From Cognatundibacterium squillarum (lineage in GTDB: Bacteria > Pseudomonadota > Gammaproteobacteria > Burkholderiales > Burkholderiaceae_D): 64,000 nt of DNA. The notes below the pieces were generated by a model that was not told where the DNA came from, made no database searches, and was given only the letters and a program-made list of their open reading frames with translations. Position 1 is the first letter of the stretch. Each line of letters begins with the position of its first letter. Location of the stretch: assembly GCF_014652435.1 (NCBI RefSeq), contig NZ_BMYU01000008.1, forward strand, positions 136,686-200,685. The letters are read 5' to 3'. The position numbers were made by a program, and so were the translations under genes. This document shows, in pieces, positions 10,972 to 21,077 of this stretch.

Positions 10972-12204
10972 TTACGTTGGCTGATGATCCCCTAACCAGT
11001 AACGGTTTATATCTTTCAACCCCCATTTCGCGGCATCCTCTCGATTTGCAATTTTGTCCTGAACACCCGGCCCTGAAAGATCGATTAATTCTGGCTGGAG
11101 ATAACTCATCGACTTAATAGAATAAAAAACTCTAACTTTTGGTGTCAGCAATGATTTTCCCGCCAATTGTTCGACAACGACACCTAATCTTCCAGACTCC
11201 AGCCGAACCAGAGTACCAACAGGATAAATACCAATACTCTTCACAAAAGCCTGAAAAATTTTTTCATCAAAATGGCCTTTACTCCACTCCGCCATTTTAC
11301 GCAGTGACTCTGCAGGACACCAACCCTGCTTATAAGGACGATTTGACGTAATTGCATCGTAAACGTCGCAGACCGCGCCCATTCTCGCAAACAGGCTGAT
11401 CTCCTCTCCTTTTAATCCTTTCGGATAACCCGTGCCGTCAATCTTCTCATGATGATGCAAACATACATCTAAAGAAATCTCACTGACACCCTCAGAATCA
11501 CGCAACATTTTATATCCCGCGGCAGGATGCTCTTTAACGGAAATAAACTCTTCGTCCGTCAACTTTCCTGGTTTATTGAGGATGTCGCCTGGCACCATCA
11601 TCTTACCGATATCATGCAGCAACCCAGCAACACCTGCCTCACGCGTCTGGTGCTCATCAAGCCCCAGCTGCTTTGCCAACGCAACCATTAATGCACAAAC
11701 CGCAACTGAATGCATGTAGGTGTAATCATCTTTAGTTTTCAGCCTGGCGAGACCAATCAGCGCTCCAGGATTACGCATAACGGAACTGGAAATTTCTTCA
11801 ACCAGCTCTTTGGCATTATCGACATTTACCGCTTTGCCCATGCGAGCCTCAGCGAACATGGTATAAACAGCCTCCTTAGACTTATCGACAATCCGAGATG
11901 CTCTGCCAAGCTCCTCTTCCATGCTGGCTGGTACGATAATTCTTGGCGCCGGCACGGTTGCTACAACCTTTGCTTCCGGTGGAGGACTTGATGCTGGCTC
12001 TGACTGTTTGGGCTGATCGATATCAAGACCTTTATCAGTATCAATCCACGCTTCCCTGATACCTGATTTCAGAATCTGTCTGACCTCATCAAGATCGGAA
12101 ATCAAAAAAGATTTTTTCCAGAATGGTGTGCTAATCCACGAACCACAAAGTTCATGGACATACATCCCGACACGCAACTTGGCTACCTGGATCTTTTTCA
12201 ACAT
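10972..12204 (-). CDS. HD-GYP domain protein (probable cyclic-di-GMP phosphodiesterase) with DUF3391
   Basis: An N-terminal DUF3391-type segment (about 1-130; [20 protein letters not shown]) precedes an HD-GYP domain at about 150-330. The HD pair is His197-Asp198 in [15 protein letters not shown]. The second motif [15 protein letters not shown] carries the GYP signature. Known HD-GYP proteins hydrolyse c-di-GMP, so it probably controls motility, biofilm or secretion. It has no membrane segment or receiver domain, so the input signal is unknown. It lies upstream of surE on the same strand with a 49-nt gap. Confidence 0.9.
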   Translation of the reverse strand: MLKKIQVAKLRVGMYVHELCGSWISTPFWKKSFLISDLDEVRQILKSGIREAWIDTDKGLDIDQPKQSEPASSPPPEAKVVATVPAPRIIVPASMEEELGRASRIVDKSKEAVYTMFAEARMGKAVNVDNAKELVEEISSSVMRNPGALIGLARLKTKDDYTYMHSVAVCALMVALAKQLGLDEHQTREAGVAGLLHDIGKMMVPGDILNKPGKLTDEEFISVKEHPAAGYKMLRDSEGVSEISLDVCLHHHEKIDGTGYPKGLKGEEISLFARMGAVCDVYDAITSNRPYKQGWCPAESLRKMAEWSKGHFDEKIFQAFVKSIGIYPVGTLVRLESGRLGVVVEQLAGKSLLTPKVRVFYSIKSMSYLQPELIDLSGPGVQDKIANREDAAKWGLKDINRYWLGDHQPT

Positions 12205-12311
12205 ACTTCAATCACGATGATACTGACCGACGGCCAGATGTTTCACAAAAGAATCATTTTACAACGGCATTTCTGTTGCTGCCTGAAGGACAAACTATTT
12301 AATGTTTTGAG

Positions 12312-13100
12312 TCAATCGCATTGTCTCAGTAATACAAACTGCTTAAAAAAATTCTGCATAAGACTGTTCTGAATAAAACTCAGGTTATATGGATGCTCTG
12401 ACACTAACCTTGGGATTTGCATTGCCTCAGGAATTTTATTTATTTCAGACGCGATTTTCCCCCATAGTACCAGCACCGGAGGTTCGGAAGAAATGCTCTG
12501 CAGATGACACAGAATTTCACGCAAAAATGGCAACCAGGATTTACCATCTTTCGCCGGAGGCACGTCATCCCGGAACACTAGGGAAGCATTCAGTAACAAA
12601 AAACCTTTTTCTATCAGATTATTCTGTAGTTCCGGCAAGGTTCTGATTAATTGGATTCCGGTACTATTTGCTTTCGGCAGTATGCTTGACATTACATCAC
12701 CGGAAGTTTGATTTGCCTGCAACAATCCCTCCGTCACGCAAAGCATTTTAAGAAAATTTCTGAGTGACGTTGCCTTATTAACAGCTTTAGTAAAACCCGA
12801 TTCATCCCGGAGCCATATCTCATCAACCGCACCATCCATGAATGCATAACCGGTTGCACTCTCTGCACGCGGATAAGGCCCTTCGCCAATTAAGGCGTAA
12901 CGAATTTCCGCAGGTGAACGCGAAAAAGCAGCAAATATCCTATTCTGGGTGGGTAAATAACTGCTTTCGGCCAAATTACGCAGATAACCGGGAAATGAAG
13001 TTTCTACCGCCCGCAAACCACGCATAACAGGCATAAGCCATTCTGGATGAACTTTCGATAAAGCATCATCAAGCCCGCGAGGGATTTCAAACTCTGTCAA
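12312..13100 (-). CDS. Uracil-DNA-glycosylase-like protein with altered active site
   Basis: Weak but ordered similarity to family-1 uracil-DNA glycosylases. IGEGPYPRAESATGYAF at 71-87 matches the water-activating loop, LLLNASLVF matches the LLLN segment, LVLWGKIA matches the LLWG strand, and SEHPYNLS at 234-241 matches the HPSPLS loop. In UDG the first motif is GQDPYH; here it is GEGPYP, so the catalytic Asp is Gly. The histidine of the last motif (His236) is kept. It is probably inactive as a classical UDG or has another role. It directly follows gspC with no gap, at the end of the secretion operon. Confidence 0.65.
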   Translation of the reverse strand: MTEFEIPRGLDDALSKVHPEWLMPVMRGLRAVETSFPGYLRNLAESSYLPTQNRIFAAFSRSPAEIRYALIGEGPYPRAESATGYAFMDGAVDEIWLRDESGFTKAVNKATSLRNFLKMLCVTEGLLQANQTSGDVMSSILPKANSTGIQLIRTLPELQNNLIEKGFLLLNASLVFRDDVPPAKDGKSWLPFLREILCHLQSISSEPPVLVLWGKIASEINKIPEAMQIPRLVSEHPYNLSFIQNSLMQNFFKQFVLLRQCD

Positions 13101-13679
13101 TTAATTTGCTCCCATTACAGCTGGCATGGAAGCAACGGGTACTCCCGGCACGACCATTGGAACATTTTGGGGAGGTGGTGGTGGCGGAACTGCACCGGAA
13201 ATGTTTCGTACAGGATAGTTTGTGACACTTGCACCCGAATTTTCAGCGACTGGAGCAACAATGCCATTAGCCGCAGTCAAATTACCTTGCGGCAACTCAA
13301 TCCTTCGCAAAACCCCGCCTTCAGTAAACTGCACAGATCTCGCTGAAATTTCCCGCACCTGAACACCAGGAACGATATCCTCGCCAACCCGCACAGGCTT
13401 GGCAGGTTTTCCGTCTGCAACAACCAAGGCAACGCTTGGCAGACCAGCTCGTGACAAAATCACCCCTTTTAACAGGTAGCTGGAGGCTGCATTCTGCGCA
13501 GACTGACTCTCACCAAAAATACTGCCCCACATCCCTGCTGCAGGCTCAAAACTTTGCTGCACAACCGAAGAGGATACGCCACGCGCCTGTCCTTTAAACA
13601 TTCGCATACCCCAAACTGCAACGCTTGCACAAAGCAATAAAAAACAACCAAAACTTAACAACACCGGAAGACGCTTCAT
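13101..13679 (-). CDS. gspC: Type II secretion system protein C (short form)
   Basis: Inner-membrane clamp protein that links the inner-membrane platform to the secretin. There is one N-terminal membrane helix (about residues 5-25), then the homology region (SSYLLKGVILSRAGLPSVALV, VGEDIVPGVQVREISARSV). The C-terminus is proline-rich (PPPPPPQN). At about 192 residues it ends before the PDZ or coiled-coil domain present in longer GspC proteins. The ATG at 13679 is preferred to a GTG just before it. It lies last of the gsp genes, 11 nt after gspF. Confidence 0.85.
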   Translation of the reverse strand: MKRLPVLLSFGCFLLLCASVAVWGMRMFKGQARGVSSSVVQQSFEPAAGMWGSIFGESQSAQNAASSYLLKGVILSRAGLPSVALVVADGKPAKPVRVGEDIVPGVQVREISARSVQFTEGGVLRRIELPQGNLTAANGIVAPVAENSGASVTNYPVRNISGAVPPPPPPQNVPMVVPGVPVASMPAVMGAN

Positions 13680-13690
13680 CACTATTCCTA

Positions 13691-14908
13691 TCAGCGCACA
13701 AGGGAATTAATTTCAATAATCGGCATCAGAACAGCCAACACAATAACAAGCACAACTACGCCCATCACAAGGATCAATAATGGCTCCAGCATACCTGCCA
13801 TTGCCAGCGCTCTGCGCTCCAGATCCTGCTCCTGGGTGTTAGAAGCACGCTGCAACATCGAAGGCAATTCACCAGTTACTTCACCCGCACGTATCATATG
13901 AATTAAAACAGGCGGAAAATGCTTACTCGTAGAAAGTGCGCGTGCCAGACTAACACCCTCTCTGACACTATTTGTCGCCTCCTCCACCTGAGCCTTCATC
14001 GCAACATTCGATACAGTTTCACTGCTGGTTTGCAGCGCTTTTAAAATAGGAACACCGGATCCCGTAGTAATTGCCAGTGTTGACGCAAACCTGGCGGTAT
14101 TCAGGCTACGCTCAAAACGACCATAAACTGGCGCATTCAGCAACCATTTATGCCACCGTAACCTTACTGTCGGATCACGCAAGGCCATTTTCCATCCGAA
14201 TCCCGCAAGCGCAATTACAATCGCGACAATCCAGCCGCTGCTTCGGACAAAGTCCGAAATTGCCAGCATGGCAACCGTGAGGGCGGGCAACTTTTGCTTT
14301 GTATTTGCAAAAACTGACACAATCTGGGGGACAACATAGGTCAGGAGAAATATAACAATCGCAAACGCAACAACGGTCACAATTGCAGGATAGGTAAATG
14401 CAAGTTTTACTTTCTGCGCAAGTGCATTTCGCCGCTCGATATAGTCCGCCAAACGCGACAATACATTAGCAAGCTGACCAATATGCTCGCCGGACGCAAC
14501 CAGAGCCCGGTAAATATCCGGAAAATCCTGTGGATGCTGTTTAAGCGCATCAGATAATGGGGATCCCGCCATTACTTCTGACCGAACCGCTGCAATTAAA
14601 TCACGAATAAAGGTACGCTCGGCTTGCTCAACTAAGGCGGTCAGAGATTGCTCAAGCGGCAAGCCTGATTCCAGCAAACTGGCAAGTTGGCGGGTAAACA
14701 TCGCCAGTTCGACAGTCGACAATTTTTCGGCAAACACGCTGATTCCGGATTTGCCCGACCTGGCATTTTGCTGAATTTGCTCGACATTTACCGGAACCAA
14801 CCCTTGTGAGCGCAGATCGCTGCGCGCCGCGCGGGAACTGTCAGCGTTTAAGACGCCTTTGGATATCTGCCCCTGCGCATCTACTGCTTCATATCGGAAC
14901 GCTGGCAC
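13691..14908 (-). CDS. gspF: Type II secretion system inner-membrane platform protein F
   Basis: Polytopic platform protein on which the pseudopilus is assembled by GspE. Two repeated T2SF domains are visible at about residues 70-193 and 273-395. Membrane helices lie near residues 170-190, 220-240 and 375-398 (LLILVMGVVVLVIVLAVLMP). The N-terminus FRYEAVDAQGQISKGVL is characteristic of GspF. Length of 405 residues is normal. It sits directly downstream of gspE with a 3-nt gap. Confidence 0.96.
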   Translation of the reverse strand: MPAFRYEAVDAQGQISKGVLNADSSRAARSDLRSQGLVPVNVEQIQQNARSGKSGISVFAEKLSTVELAMFTRQLASLLESGLPLEQSLTALVEQAERTFIRDLIAAVRSEVMAGSPLSDALKQHPQDFPDIYRALVASGEHIGQLANVLSRLADYIERRNALAQKVKLAFTYPAIVTVVAFAIVIFLLTYVVPQIVSVFANTKQKLPALTVAMLAISDFVRSSGWIVAIVIALAGFGWKMALRDPTVRLRWHKWLLNAPVYGRFERSLNTARFASTLAITTGSGVPILKALQTSSETVSNVAMKAQVEEATNSVREGVSLARALSTSKHFPPVLIHMIRAGEVTGELPSMLQRASNTQEQDLERRALAMAGMLEPLLILVMGVVVLVIVLAVLMPIIEINSLVR

Positions 14909-14911
14909 AAT

Positions 14912-16342
14912 TTAGTCCTTTGTTACACGCAACAATTCTTCCAGCGTAGTCACACCACCCGCCAGCCACCGGTCACCATCCTCACGCATCGTTTTCATGC
15001 CGTCACGCTGAGCTGCCTGCCTGATATCAGCCTCTGATGCCTGATGATGAATTTGCGATCGGATTTCATCTGTAGTTTGCAACAACTCATAAACACCAAC
15101 ACGTCCTGAATATCCAGTGTGCCCGCAATGCTCGCAGCCTGCAGCATGCCAGTGACCGTTTTCTTCATATTTGCAGTGACTACAAAGCTTTCTGACCAAA
15201 CGCTGAGCGACAACCCCTAGCAACGAAGAAGACAACAGAAAAGGCTCGATCCCCATATCCATCAACCGGGTAACAGCTGATGCTGAATCGTTTGTATGCA
15301 GTGTAGCCAGAACCAGATGGCCTGTAAGCGATGCCTGCACTGCAATCTGTGCCGTTTCCAGATCACGAATTTCACCGATCATAATGACATCCGGGTCCTG
15401 GCGAAGAATGGCACGCAGCGCTTTTGCGAACGTCATATCGATTTTCGCATTGACCTGTGTTTGCCCCACCCCTGCCAGCTCATACTCAATCGGATCTTCA
15501 ACTGTCAGTATGTTTGTAGTTCCAGCATTGACTCTGGACAATGCTGCATAAAGCGTCGTGGTCTTACCAGAACCGGTTGGCCCGGTAACCAGCACAATTC
15601 CGTGCGGCTGTGCAATCAGCTTATCGAATTGCCCAAGAACATCTGTGCTCATGCCAAGATGAGATAAATCGAGACGGCCCGCTTCCTTATCCAGCAAACG
15701 CAACACTGCGCGCTCTCCATGGCCTGTAGGCAATGTAGAAACACGCACATCCACAGGCTTACCGCCGATACGTAAGGTAATACGTCCATCCTGAGGCAAA
15801 CGTTTCTCTGCGATATCAAGCTGCGCCATAATTTTGATACGGGAAATCAGTGACGCATGAATTGCCTTCCTTGGACGAACCACATCTCTTAATGTGCCAT
15901 CGACGCGAAAACGTACTACCGAAATCTGTTCAAATGGTTCGATATGAATATCAGATGCGCCATCCCGCAATGCCTGCGTCAGGAGTGCATTAATCATGCG
16001 AATAATCGGCGCGTCGTCAGACGATTCCAGCAAGTCTTCCACTGCCGGCATATCCGACATCAACTTTGCAAGATCCAGATCAGACTCAACCTCTCCGACC
16101 ACATCAGCGGCATCACCACCTGAACCGGCATAAGTACGTGCTATCAGAGCAGCAAGTTCTTCGTCAGATAACAACTCATAACGAACTTTCCCGAATCGTC
16201 TGCCAACTTCAGAAATTGCTGCGGGCGAAGTACCTCGTGCAATATTCAGCACCACAGGAAGTTCCGGCTGACTGCTATCCCGACCTGCGACAATCGCATG
16301 ATCGCGGGCAAATGCAAACGGCAGCAAGCGATATTCCATCAT
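14912..16342 (-). CDS. gspE: Type II secretion system ATPase E
   Basis: Cytoplasmic hexameric ATPase powering pseudopilus assembly. The Walker A motif is GPTGSGKTTTLYA, and the Asp box and Walker B region read IRDLETAQIAVQASLTGHLV. A tetracysteine zinc site follows (CSHCKYEENGHWHAAGCEHC). The N-terminal domain is short (476 residues in total). Two adjacent ATGs (16342 and 16339) are possible starts. It overlaps or abuts the gspD stop, indicating coupled translation. Confidence 0.97.
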   Translation of the reverse strand: MMEYRLLPFAFARDHAIVAGRDSSQPELPVVLNIARGTSPAAISEVGRRFGKVRYELLSDEELAALIARTYAGSGGDAADVVGEVESDLDLAKLMSDMPAVEDLLESSDDAPIIRMINALLTQALRDGASDIHIEPFEQISVVRFRVDGTLRDVVRPRKAIHASLISRIKIMAQLDIAEKRLPQDGRITLRIGGKPVDVRVSTLPTGHGERAVLRLLDKEAGRLDLSHLGMSTDVLGQFDKLIAQPHGIVLVTGPTGSGKTTTLYAALSRVNAGTTNILTVEDPIEYELAGVGQTQVNAKIDMTFAKALRAILRQDPDVIMIGEIRDLETAQIAVQASLTGHLVLATLHTNDSASAVTRLMDMGIEPFLLSSSLLGVVAQRLVRKLCSHCKYEENGHWHAAGCEHCGHTGYSGRVGVYELLQTTDEIRSQIHHQASEADIRQAAQRDGMKTMREDGDRWLAGGVTTLEELLRVTKD

Positions 16343-18531
16343 TACTGTTTTTCCTTTGCGGAATTCGACGCAGGTTTTGCAGCGGATGGGATCACCAGCT
16401 TACCTTTATCCATTCTGAGTCCCTGATTAACGAATTCCGGACTCAGTGCCGGGGAAATTTGTGTACGCATGTAATCGTAGCGATCCAGCGACAACGCTGC
16501 TCCCTGCTCCGCTGAGCGGATCACTACCGGGCGCAAAAAGACCATCAGATTTGTCTTACCACGCTTATTCGTCTGATAGCGGAACAGGTTTCCAACTACC
16601 GGCAGATCACCCAGCAGTGGCACTTTCTCGGCAGCCTCACTGGCACTGTCTTCAATCAGACCACCAAGCGCGAGCACCTCACCATCTTCGATCAGTACAT
16701 TCGTTGCGATTGTCCGCAGTTTTGTAATCAGACCTGTAGTGCCAGTAGATACTGAAGTATCAATACTGGAATTCTCCTGGTAAATCGCCAGCTTCACAGT
16801 CCCACCCTCAGAAATTTGAGGTTTCACAGTCAACTTCAGACCAATCTCTTTCCGCTCAATAGTCTGAAACGGATTCACGCCAGCAGAACCGGTAGACGCG
16901 GATGTCGTGAACTGGCCGGTAACAAACGGTACATTCTGGCCAACTGTAATTCTCGCTTCTTCGTTATCCAGCGTCAGCAGATTCGGCATCGACAAAATAT
17001 TGGCATTACCCTTACTTTGCAAAGCGTGAGCAACCGCACCCAATCCTAGCTTGCCATTAATATTTTTAAATATACCCAGTGTAAGGCCACTTGTCGGCGT
17101 CGGCGATTTACTTGTCGCAAGACTTAATAAGTTATTTCCGGAGTCGGTAAAGCTGGTTACACCACCAACGCGAATGTTACTTGAGTCATCGCCTGTCAGT
17201 GCTGCCCACTGAACACCCAGCTCGTCCACTTTATCCGCAGAAATCTCAACAATCAGAGCCTCAACATAAACCTGCGCACGGCGGGCATCCAGCTGGTCGA
17301 TGACAGCGCGCAAATTACGATAAACAGGCTCGCTAGCCGTGATAATCAACGTGTTGGTCGCAGCATCTGCCTGAATAAACCCTGCACCGCTGCCACCAGA
17401 AGATGACTGCTGCGAGGATGTCGAAGATTGTGGCAAGCCACCACCGGTTACACCCGTATTAGCGTTTGCCAGCCCCGAACCTGTTTGTGCAGCACCGGTG
17501 CCTGACTGTGTGTTGCCACCACCCAGCGAAGAACCGAGATTCTGCAATCCGCTGCTTAAGTTTGGTTGCGCACTAGTATCGCCTGTCACAATAGAACGCA
17601 AGGTTGCCGCAAGCTTCACAGCCTCCGCATTTTTCAGATACACAACATGTACGTTCCCAGGCATTTTCGTTGGCTGGTCCAATTTTTCGACCAGCGACTT
17701 CACCAGATTGGCGCGTGCTGCGGAGGGAGCCCGCACCAGAACCGCATTCGTACGCGGATCTGCCATAACAACCGTACGACCAGCTTCCGCACTCCCGTTG
17801 TTTTCAATCAGCTTCGCGACCATCGCTGCCATATCACTGGCAATTGCATGGCGGAGCGGAAGAATTTCAAGATCCGAACTCGGTGGCACATCCAGCGCAG
17901 CAATAATTTTTGCGATGCGTTTCAGATTATCTGCGTAATCAGTAATTACCAGCGTGTTGTTGCCGGGATTTGCAGCCACAGAATTATTCGGCGAGATCAG
18001 CGGCCGGATAACAGTCACAATATTATTGGCCGCTTCATAATTCATTCTGAAAACCTGAGTGACGACCTGATCGCCTTTATTTCCCTCAGATTTTTCGGTT
18101 GTATTCGCGGGGCCGGACTGAAGTTTTGCATCAGTCTCAGGCACAACTTTATAGTATCCGTCGGAATAAACAACTGAATAAGTCTGTAACCGCAAAGTAG
18201 AGGTCAGTAATTTGAACGCCTGATCTCTCGTCAATGGCTTTTCCGATTGCAGTGTAATTTGTCCTTTCACTCTGGGATCAATGATAAATGTCATCCCTGT
18301 GAAGTGTCCGACTGCTTTTATAACCGATTCAATATCCGCGTTAACAAAATTCAGATCGACAGTGTTCGGTGCTGCCTGCGCCGGACTTTGCGTCTGAGCA
18401 AAAGACGTTGCTGCGGTCATGCAACCAGCGGCCAGTGCCACTGCTGCTGCGATGGCCGATAATTTCAGCTGGTTTGAGCGAGCTTGCTGAGATTTCATAG
18501 TTGCTTTACTTGTCGATTTCATAATTTTCAT
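16342..18531 (-). CDS. gspD: Type II secretion system secretin D
   Basis: Forms the outer-membrane channel. A signal peptide covers roughly the first 45 residues (SAIAAAVALAAGCMTAATSF, cleavage near SFA-QTQ). N0 (VDLNFVNADIESVIKAVGHF) and the N1-N3 ring-building domains follow, with a Ser/Gly-rich insertion near residues 320-385. The secretin core has NEEARITVGQNVPFVTG and a C-terminal VPLLGDLPVVGNLFRY segment. At 729 residues it is a typical size. Its start overlaps the gspN stop by 4 nt. Confidence 0.97.
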   Translation of the reverse strand: MKIMKSTSKATMKSQQARSNQLKLSAIAAAVALAAGCMTAATSFAQTQSPAQAAPNTVDLNFVNADIESVIKAVGHFTGMTFIIDPRVKGQITLQSEKPLTRDQAFKLLTSTLRLQTYSVVYSDGYYKVVPETDAKLQSGPANTTEKSEGNKGDQVVTQVFRMNYEAANNIVTVIRPLISPNNSVAANPGNNTLVITDYADNLKRIAKIIAALDVPPSSDLEILPLRHAIASDMAAMVAKLIENNGSAEAGRTVVMADPRTNAVLVRAPSAARANLVKSLVEKLDQPTKMPGNVHVVYLKNAEAVKLAATLRSIVTGDTSAQPNLSSGLQNLGSSLGGGNTQSGTGAAQTGSGLANANTGVTGGGLPQSSTSSQQSSSGGSGAGFIQADAATNTLIITASEPVYRNLRAVIDQLDARRAQVYVEALIVEISADKVDELGVQWAALTGDDSSNIRVGGVTSFTDSGNNLLSLATSKSPTPTSGLTLGIFKNINGKLGLGAVAHALQSKGNANILSMPNLLTLDNEEARITVGQNVPFVTGQFTTSASTGSAGVNPFQTIERKEIGLKLTVKPQISEGGTVKLAIYQENSSIDTSVSTGTTGLITKLRTIATNVLIEDGEVLALGGLIEDSASEAAEKVPLLGDLPVVGNLFRYQTNKRGKTNLMVFLRPVVIRSAEQGAALSLDRYDYMRTQISPALSPEFVNQGLRMDKGKLVIPSAAKPASNSAKEKQ

Positions 18532-19310
18532 TTGAATTCTAATGCGATTACGTCTTTTGCACCTTCTTTACGGCGCTGCCCGAGCAAATTCAGCAAGTTT
18601 GCCAATTTTGCTTCCGCATCGTCCTGTGCCCATGCTTTACCCGAAAACTGCAGTCTGCCTCCCTGAATACTGCCAGCTCCGGATAACATCATCGGACCTT
18701 GTTGGGTCTGCAATTGCAGGTTCATCGTCGTACCTTGCAAATCCAGCCTGACCTGATAGCTTCCCAAAGGCCTGACCGGAGATAATCTTGACGACATGTC
18801 ACTCAGGGTAAATACCAGTTGTCCCTGACCATTAAACTGCGTACCCTCCCGGACAAAACTGAGGCTCTTCCAGTGCATATCTAATTTGCCGGAGGGACCT
18901 ATAGTATTCAGCGGCGCACCCAGTCCCTGCAATCTCTCAGTCGGCAACAACAATACTGCTTCGCTGACAAACAATGTCGACACATTGCCTGTCATCAAGA
19001 CTGGCTTAGAAAGCGCGTCAGGATTGGTAAGAAGCACTTCGATTTGTCCCAATACCAGCATGGGTGAAATCTTCCAGCTAAAACGTCCCGGAAACAGTGG
19101 CGTAACAGGTCCGTAATTATCGGCCGCAACACCAACAAACGCTGATCCCGACCAGAACGACCCCTGAACATCGCCAAGACTCAAGCGACCACCAGTCTGT
19201 TTTTCCAGCAGTGCAGATAACCACGCGGCAGGCAAAAAAACAATGATCGTCAGAAAAATGGTTATTAAAGCCGCAAACAACCACAACAGTTTGCGTTGCC
19301 ATGACACCAT
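18528..19310 (-). CDS. gspN: Type II secretion system protein N
   Basis: Accessory inner-membrane protein of the T2SS. One N-terminal membrane helix is seen (LLWLFAALITIFLTIIVFLP, about residues 9-28), followed by a periplasmic domain of about 230 residues with WLSALLEKQTGGRLSLGDVQ and GSFWSGSA, both recurrent in GspN. It lies between gspM and gspD. I chose the ATG at 19310; a TTG one codon upstream is also in frame. Confidence 0.85.
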   Translation of the reverse strand: MVSWQRKLLWLFAALITIFLTIIVFLPAAWLSALLEKQTGGRLSLGDVQGSFWSGSAFVGVAADNYGPVTPLFPGRFSWKISPMLVLGQIEVLLTNPDALSKPVLMTGNVSTLFVSEAVLLLPTERLQGLGAPLNTIGPSGKLDMHWKSLSFVREGTQFNGQGQLVFTLSDMSSRLSPVRPLGSYQVRLDLQGTTMNLQLQTQQGPMMLSGAGSIQGGRLQFSGKAWAQDDAEAKLANLLNLLGQRRKEGAKDVIALEFK

Positions 19311-19813
19311 CAATTAGCTCCCTGACGAATCTGACGCATTGTAAAACTCACACTGACCTGGCCGGTTTCGGCAAGCCCGGTCAGCTTGGCATCTTCAACC
19401 ACAAGACGAAATGATTTTTGCATTTCCGCAACCCATTCCATCACATTTGCGTATGCGGCCGACTGAATTTGCAGCTTTACGGTTCCGTCACTAATTGAAA
19501 GTGTCTGCGCCTTTAAACCACGGGTTGAGAGCGCACTTTCAATCATTTCTTTTGTAACCGGTTCCACGCCCTGACTAAGCAGGGGTGCCAGCTGGTTATA
19601 CTGCACGCTCAGTGCGTTTATTTCTGCCAGTTGTTGTCGCTGCACCGGAATACTTTTTTCCAAGGAAATACGGCCCGTATATGCCGGGTCGATCGCCAAC
19701 AAATAGAACAAGGCAACTCCGGCGACAACTGCGCCTGTCGTCAGTGTTTTGCGTTCACGAGGTTCACGCTCAGACCAATATTGTTCAAACTGTGCCTTCA
19801 AGACCGCAATCAT
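19310..19813 (-). CDS. gspM: Type II secretion system protein M
   Basis: Bitopic inner-membrane platform protein that partners GspL. A short cytoplasmic N-terminus (EQYWSEREPRERKTLTTGAV) is followed by one membrane helix (VVAGVALFYLLAIDPAY, about residues 29-46) and a ferredoxin-like periplasmic domain. The WxxREPRERxxL pattern is typical of GspM. Its start overlaps the gspL stop by 4 nt and its stop abuts gspN. Confidence 0.92.
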   Translation of the reverse strand: MIAVLKAQFEQYWSEREPRERKTLTTGAVVAGVALFYLLAIDPAYTGRISLEKSIPVQRQQLAEINALSVQYNQLAPLLSQGVEPVTKEMIESALSTRGLKAQTLSISDGTVKLQIQSAAYANVMEWVAEMQKSFRLVVEDAKLTGLAETGQVSVSFTMRQIRQGAN

Positions 19814-21069
19814 TTCTTTCTACCTCCTGCACTGACCTGCCATAATCCCTCATTCTTCTTTTCCAGGACTAAAGCTTGTTCAGCAAGTGCTGCACTCAGC
19901 GCATCCGCCGGAACAGTGATGCCCGCTTTCACTTTAAACTGGAGCGCTCTTTCTCTGTACTCAATTGTCTCAATCGCCATAGGCTGTGCGCTCATCACTT
20001 TGTCCCATGCCTGAGCAAAGCGGAAAGTCACTGACGCAAAATCCGTTGATGAAAACTGACCAGCCTGCTGTTGCGCAGACGCCAGCTTCCGTTGCATTTG
20101 CTCCAGAGGAAACTGCACCGGCTCATTCGGGAAAGTAGAACGGAATGTTTCAGTAATTGCTGTTTTCAGGGCTTTTTCTTCCCGTTTAAGACTCAGCCAC
20201 TCAATATTTAACGCAACAACATTCACTACAATGGCAGCCCCGCCCAGTATCAGCGCCCATTTCCAGCGCTTCCAGTCAAAAGCTGGCTGCGCTGCGATTT
20301 CAAAGTCTTTCAATAAATCCGGCACGCCGGAATAAATACCTTGCACGCGCTGCATCCAGCTGCCAGCCTGCACATTCCAGGCACCCAATTCAGGCAATGC
20401 TGCCACATCCTGTTTCCAGCGCTCCAGCTCATTTGCCGGCACAACAAGGGTAACCGGCACGCCACTTTCCTGATGCAGCATGATCTGCGCAATCTGCAAT
20501 ACAGCGGTTGATTCAGTTTGATCAAGCAAGCTTGCAGATATACAACCGGGCCCTGCATTGATAGCCAGACCAATGACATCCTGCCCCGGCTCCAGCCAGA
20601 TGATCGCCGGATCACTCTCGGCACGCCCCGCCAGATGAGCAGCAAACGCCGATAATTTATGCACTCCCCATGTACGGCACAAGCCAACGGTTTGTTGCAA
20701 CCAGCTTCGGTCCGATACAGCCACAATCGCTTTGCCATCCTTGACCTGACCGGCAGCAAGAACAAGCTCTGCCGCATCCTGACTTAAATACTCTTCCATC
20801 AGATTTGGTAACGCGGCTTTAAAACGTGCCGCATTCATCGGCGGAACACTGATTTCAAAGACAGACACATCACTTGGCGCCAGCAGGAAACGGATTTCGC
20901 TTGCACCGTGGGCCAGTGCACGAATCTGATTCAGCGCCTGATTTCCCTGCTGCATTAACTGTCCGTCACCTGACATCAGCGCAAATCCAAGCTGAAGCGT
21001 TTCCGCCCATTCAGGGTCTTTAAGTGCCACACTGCGCGGAGGCAAAGAAATATAAAGTAAGTTCGCCAT
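19810..21069 (-). CDS. gspL: Type II secretion system protein L
   Basis: Inner-membrane protein that couples the GspE ATPase to the platform. An actin-like cytoplasmic domain spans about residues 1-265 (LLAPSDVSVFEISVPPMNAARF, FKAALPNLMEEYL). A membrane helix follows near 270-290 (WALILGGAAIVVNVVALNI). The periplasmic domain is at about 300-419. Length of 419 residues and position between gspK and gspM fit. Confidence 0.92.
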   Translation of the reverse strand: MANLLYISLPPRSVALKDPEWAETLQLGFALMSGDGQLMQQGNQALNQIRALAHGASEIRFLLAPSDVSVFEISVPPMNAARFKAALPNLMEEYLSQDAAELVLAAGQVKDGKAIVAVSDRSWLQQTVGLCRTWGVHKLSAFAAHLAGRAESDPAIIWLEPGQDVIGLAINAGPGCISASLLDQTESTAVLQIAQIMLHQESGVPVTLVVPANELERWKQDVAALPELGAWNVQAGSWMQRVQGIYSGVPDLLKDFEIAAQPAFDWKRWKWALILGGAAIVVNVVALNIEWLSLKREEKALKTAITETFRSTFPNEPVQFPLEQMQRKLASAQQQAGQFSSTDFASVTFRFAQAWDKVMSAQPMAIETIEYRERALQFKVKAGITVPADALSAALAEQALVLEKKNEGLWQVSAGGRKK

Positions 21070-21077
21070 ATAGGTTT

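Noticed and set aside
17566..18177. A 203-codon plus-strand frame
   Set aside because: Antisense to gspD, which is intact.
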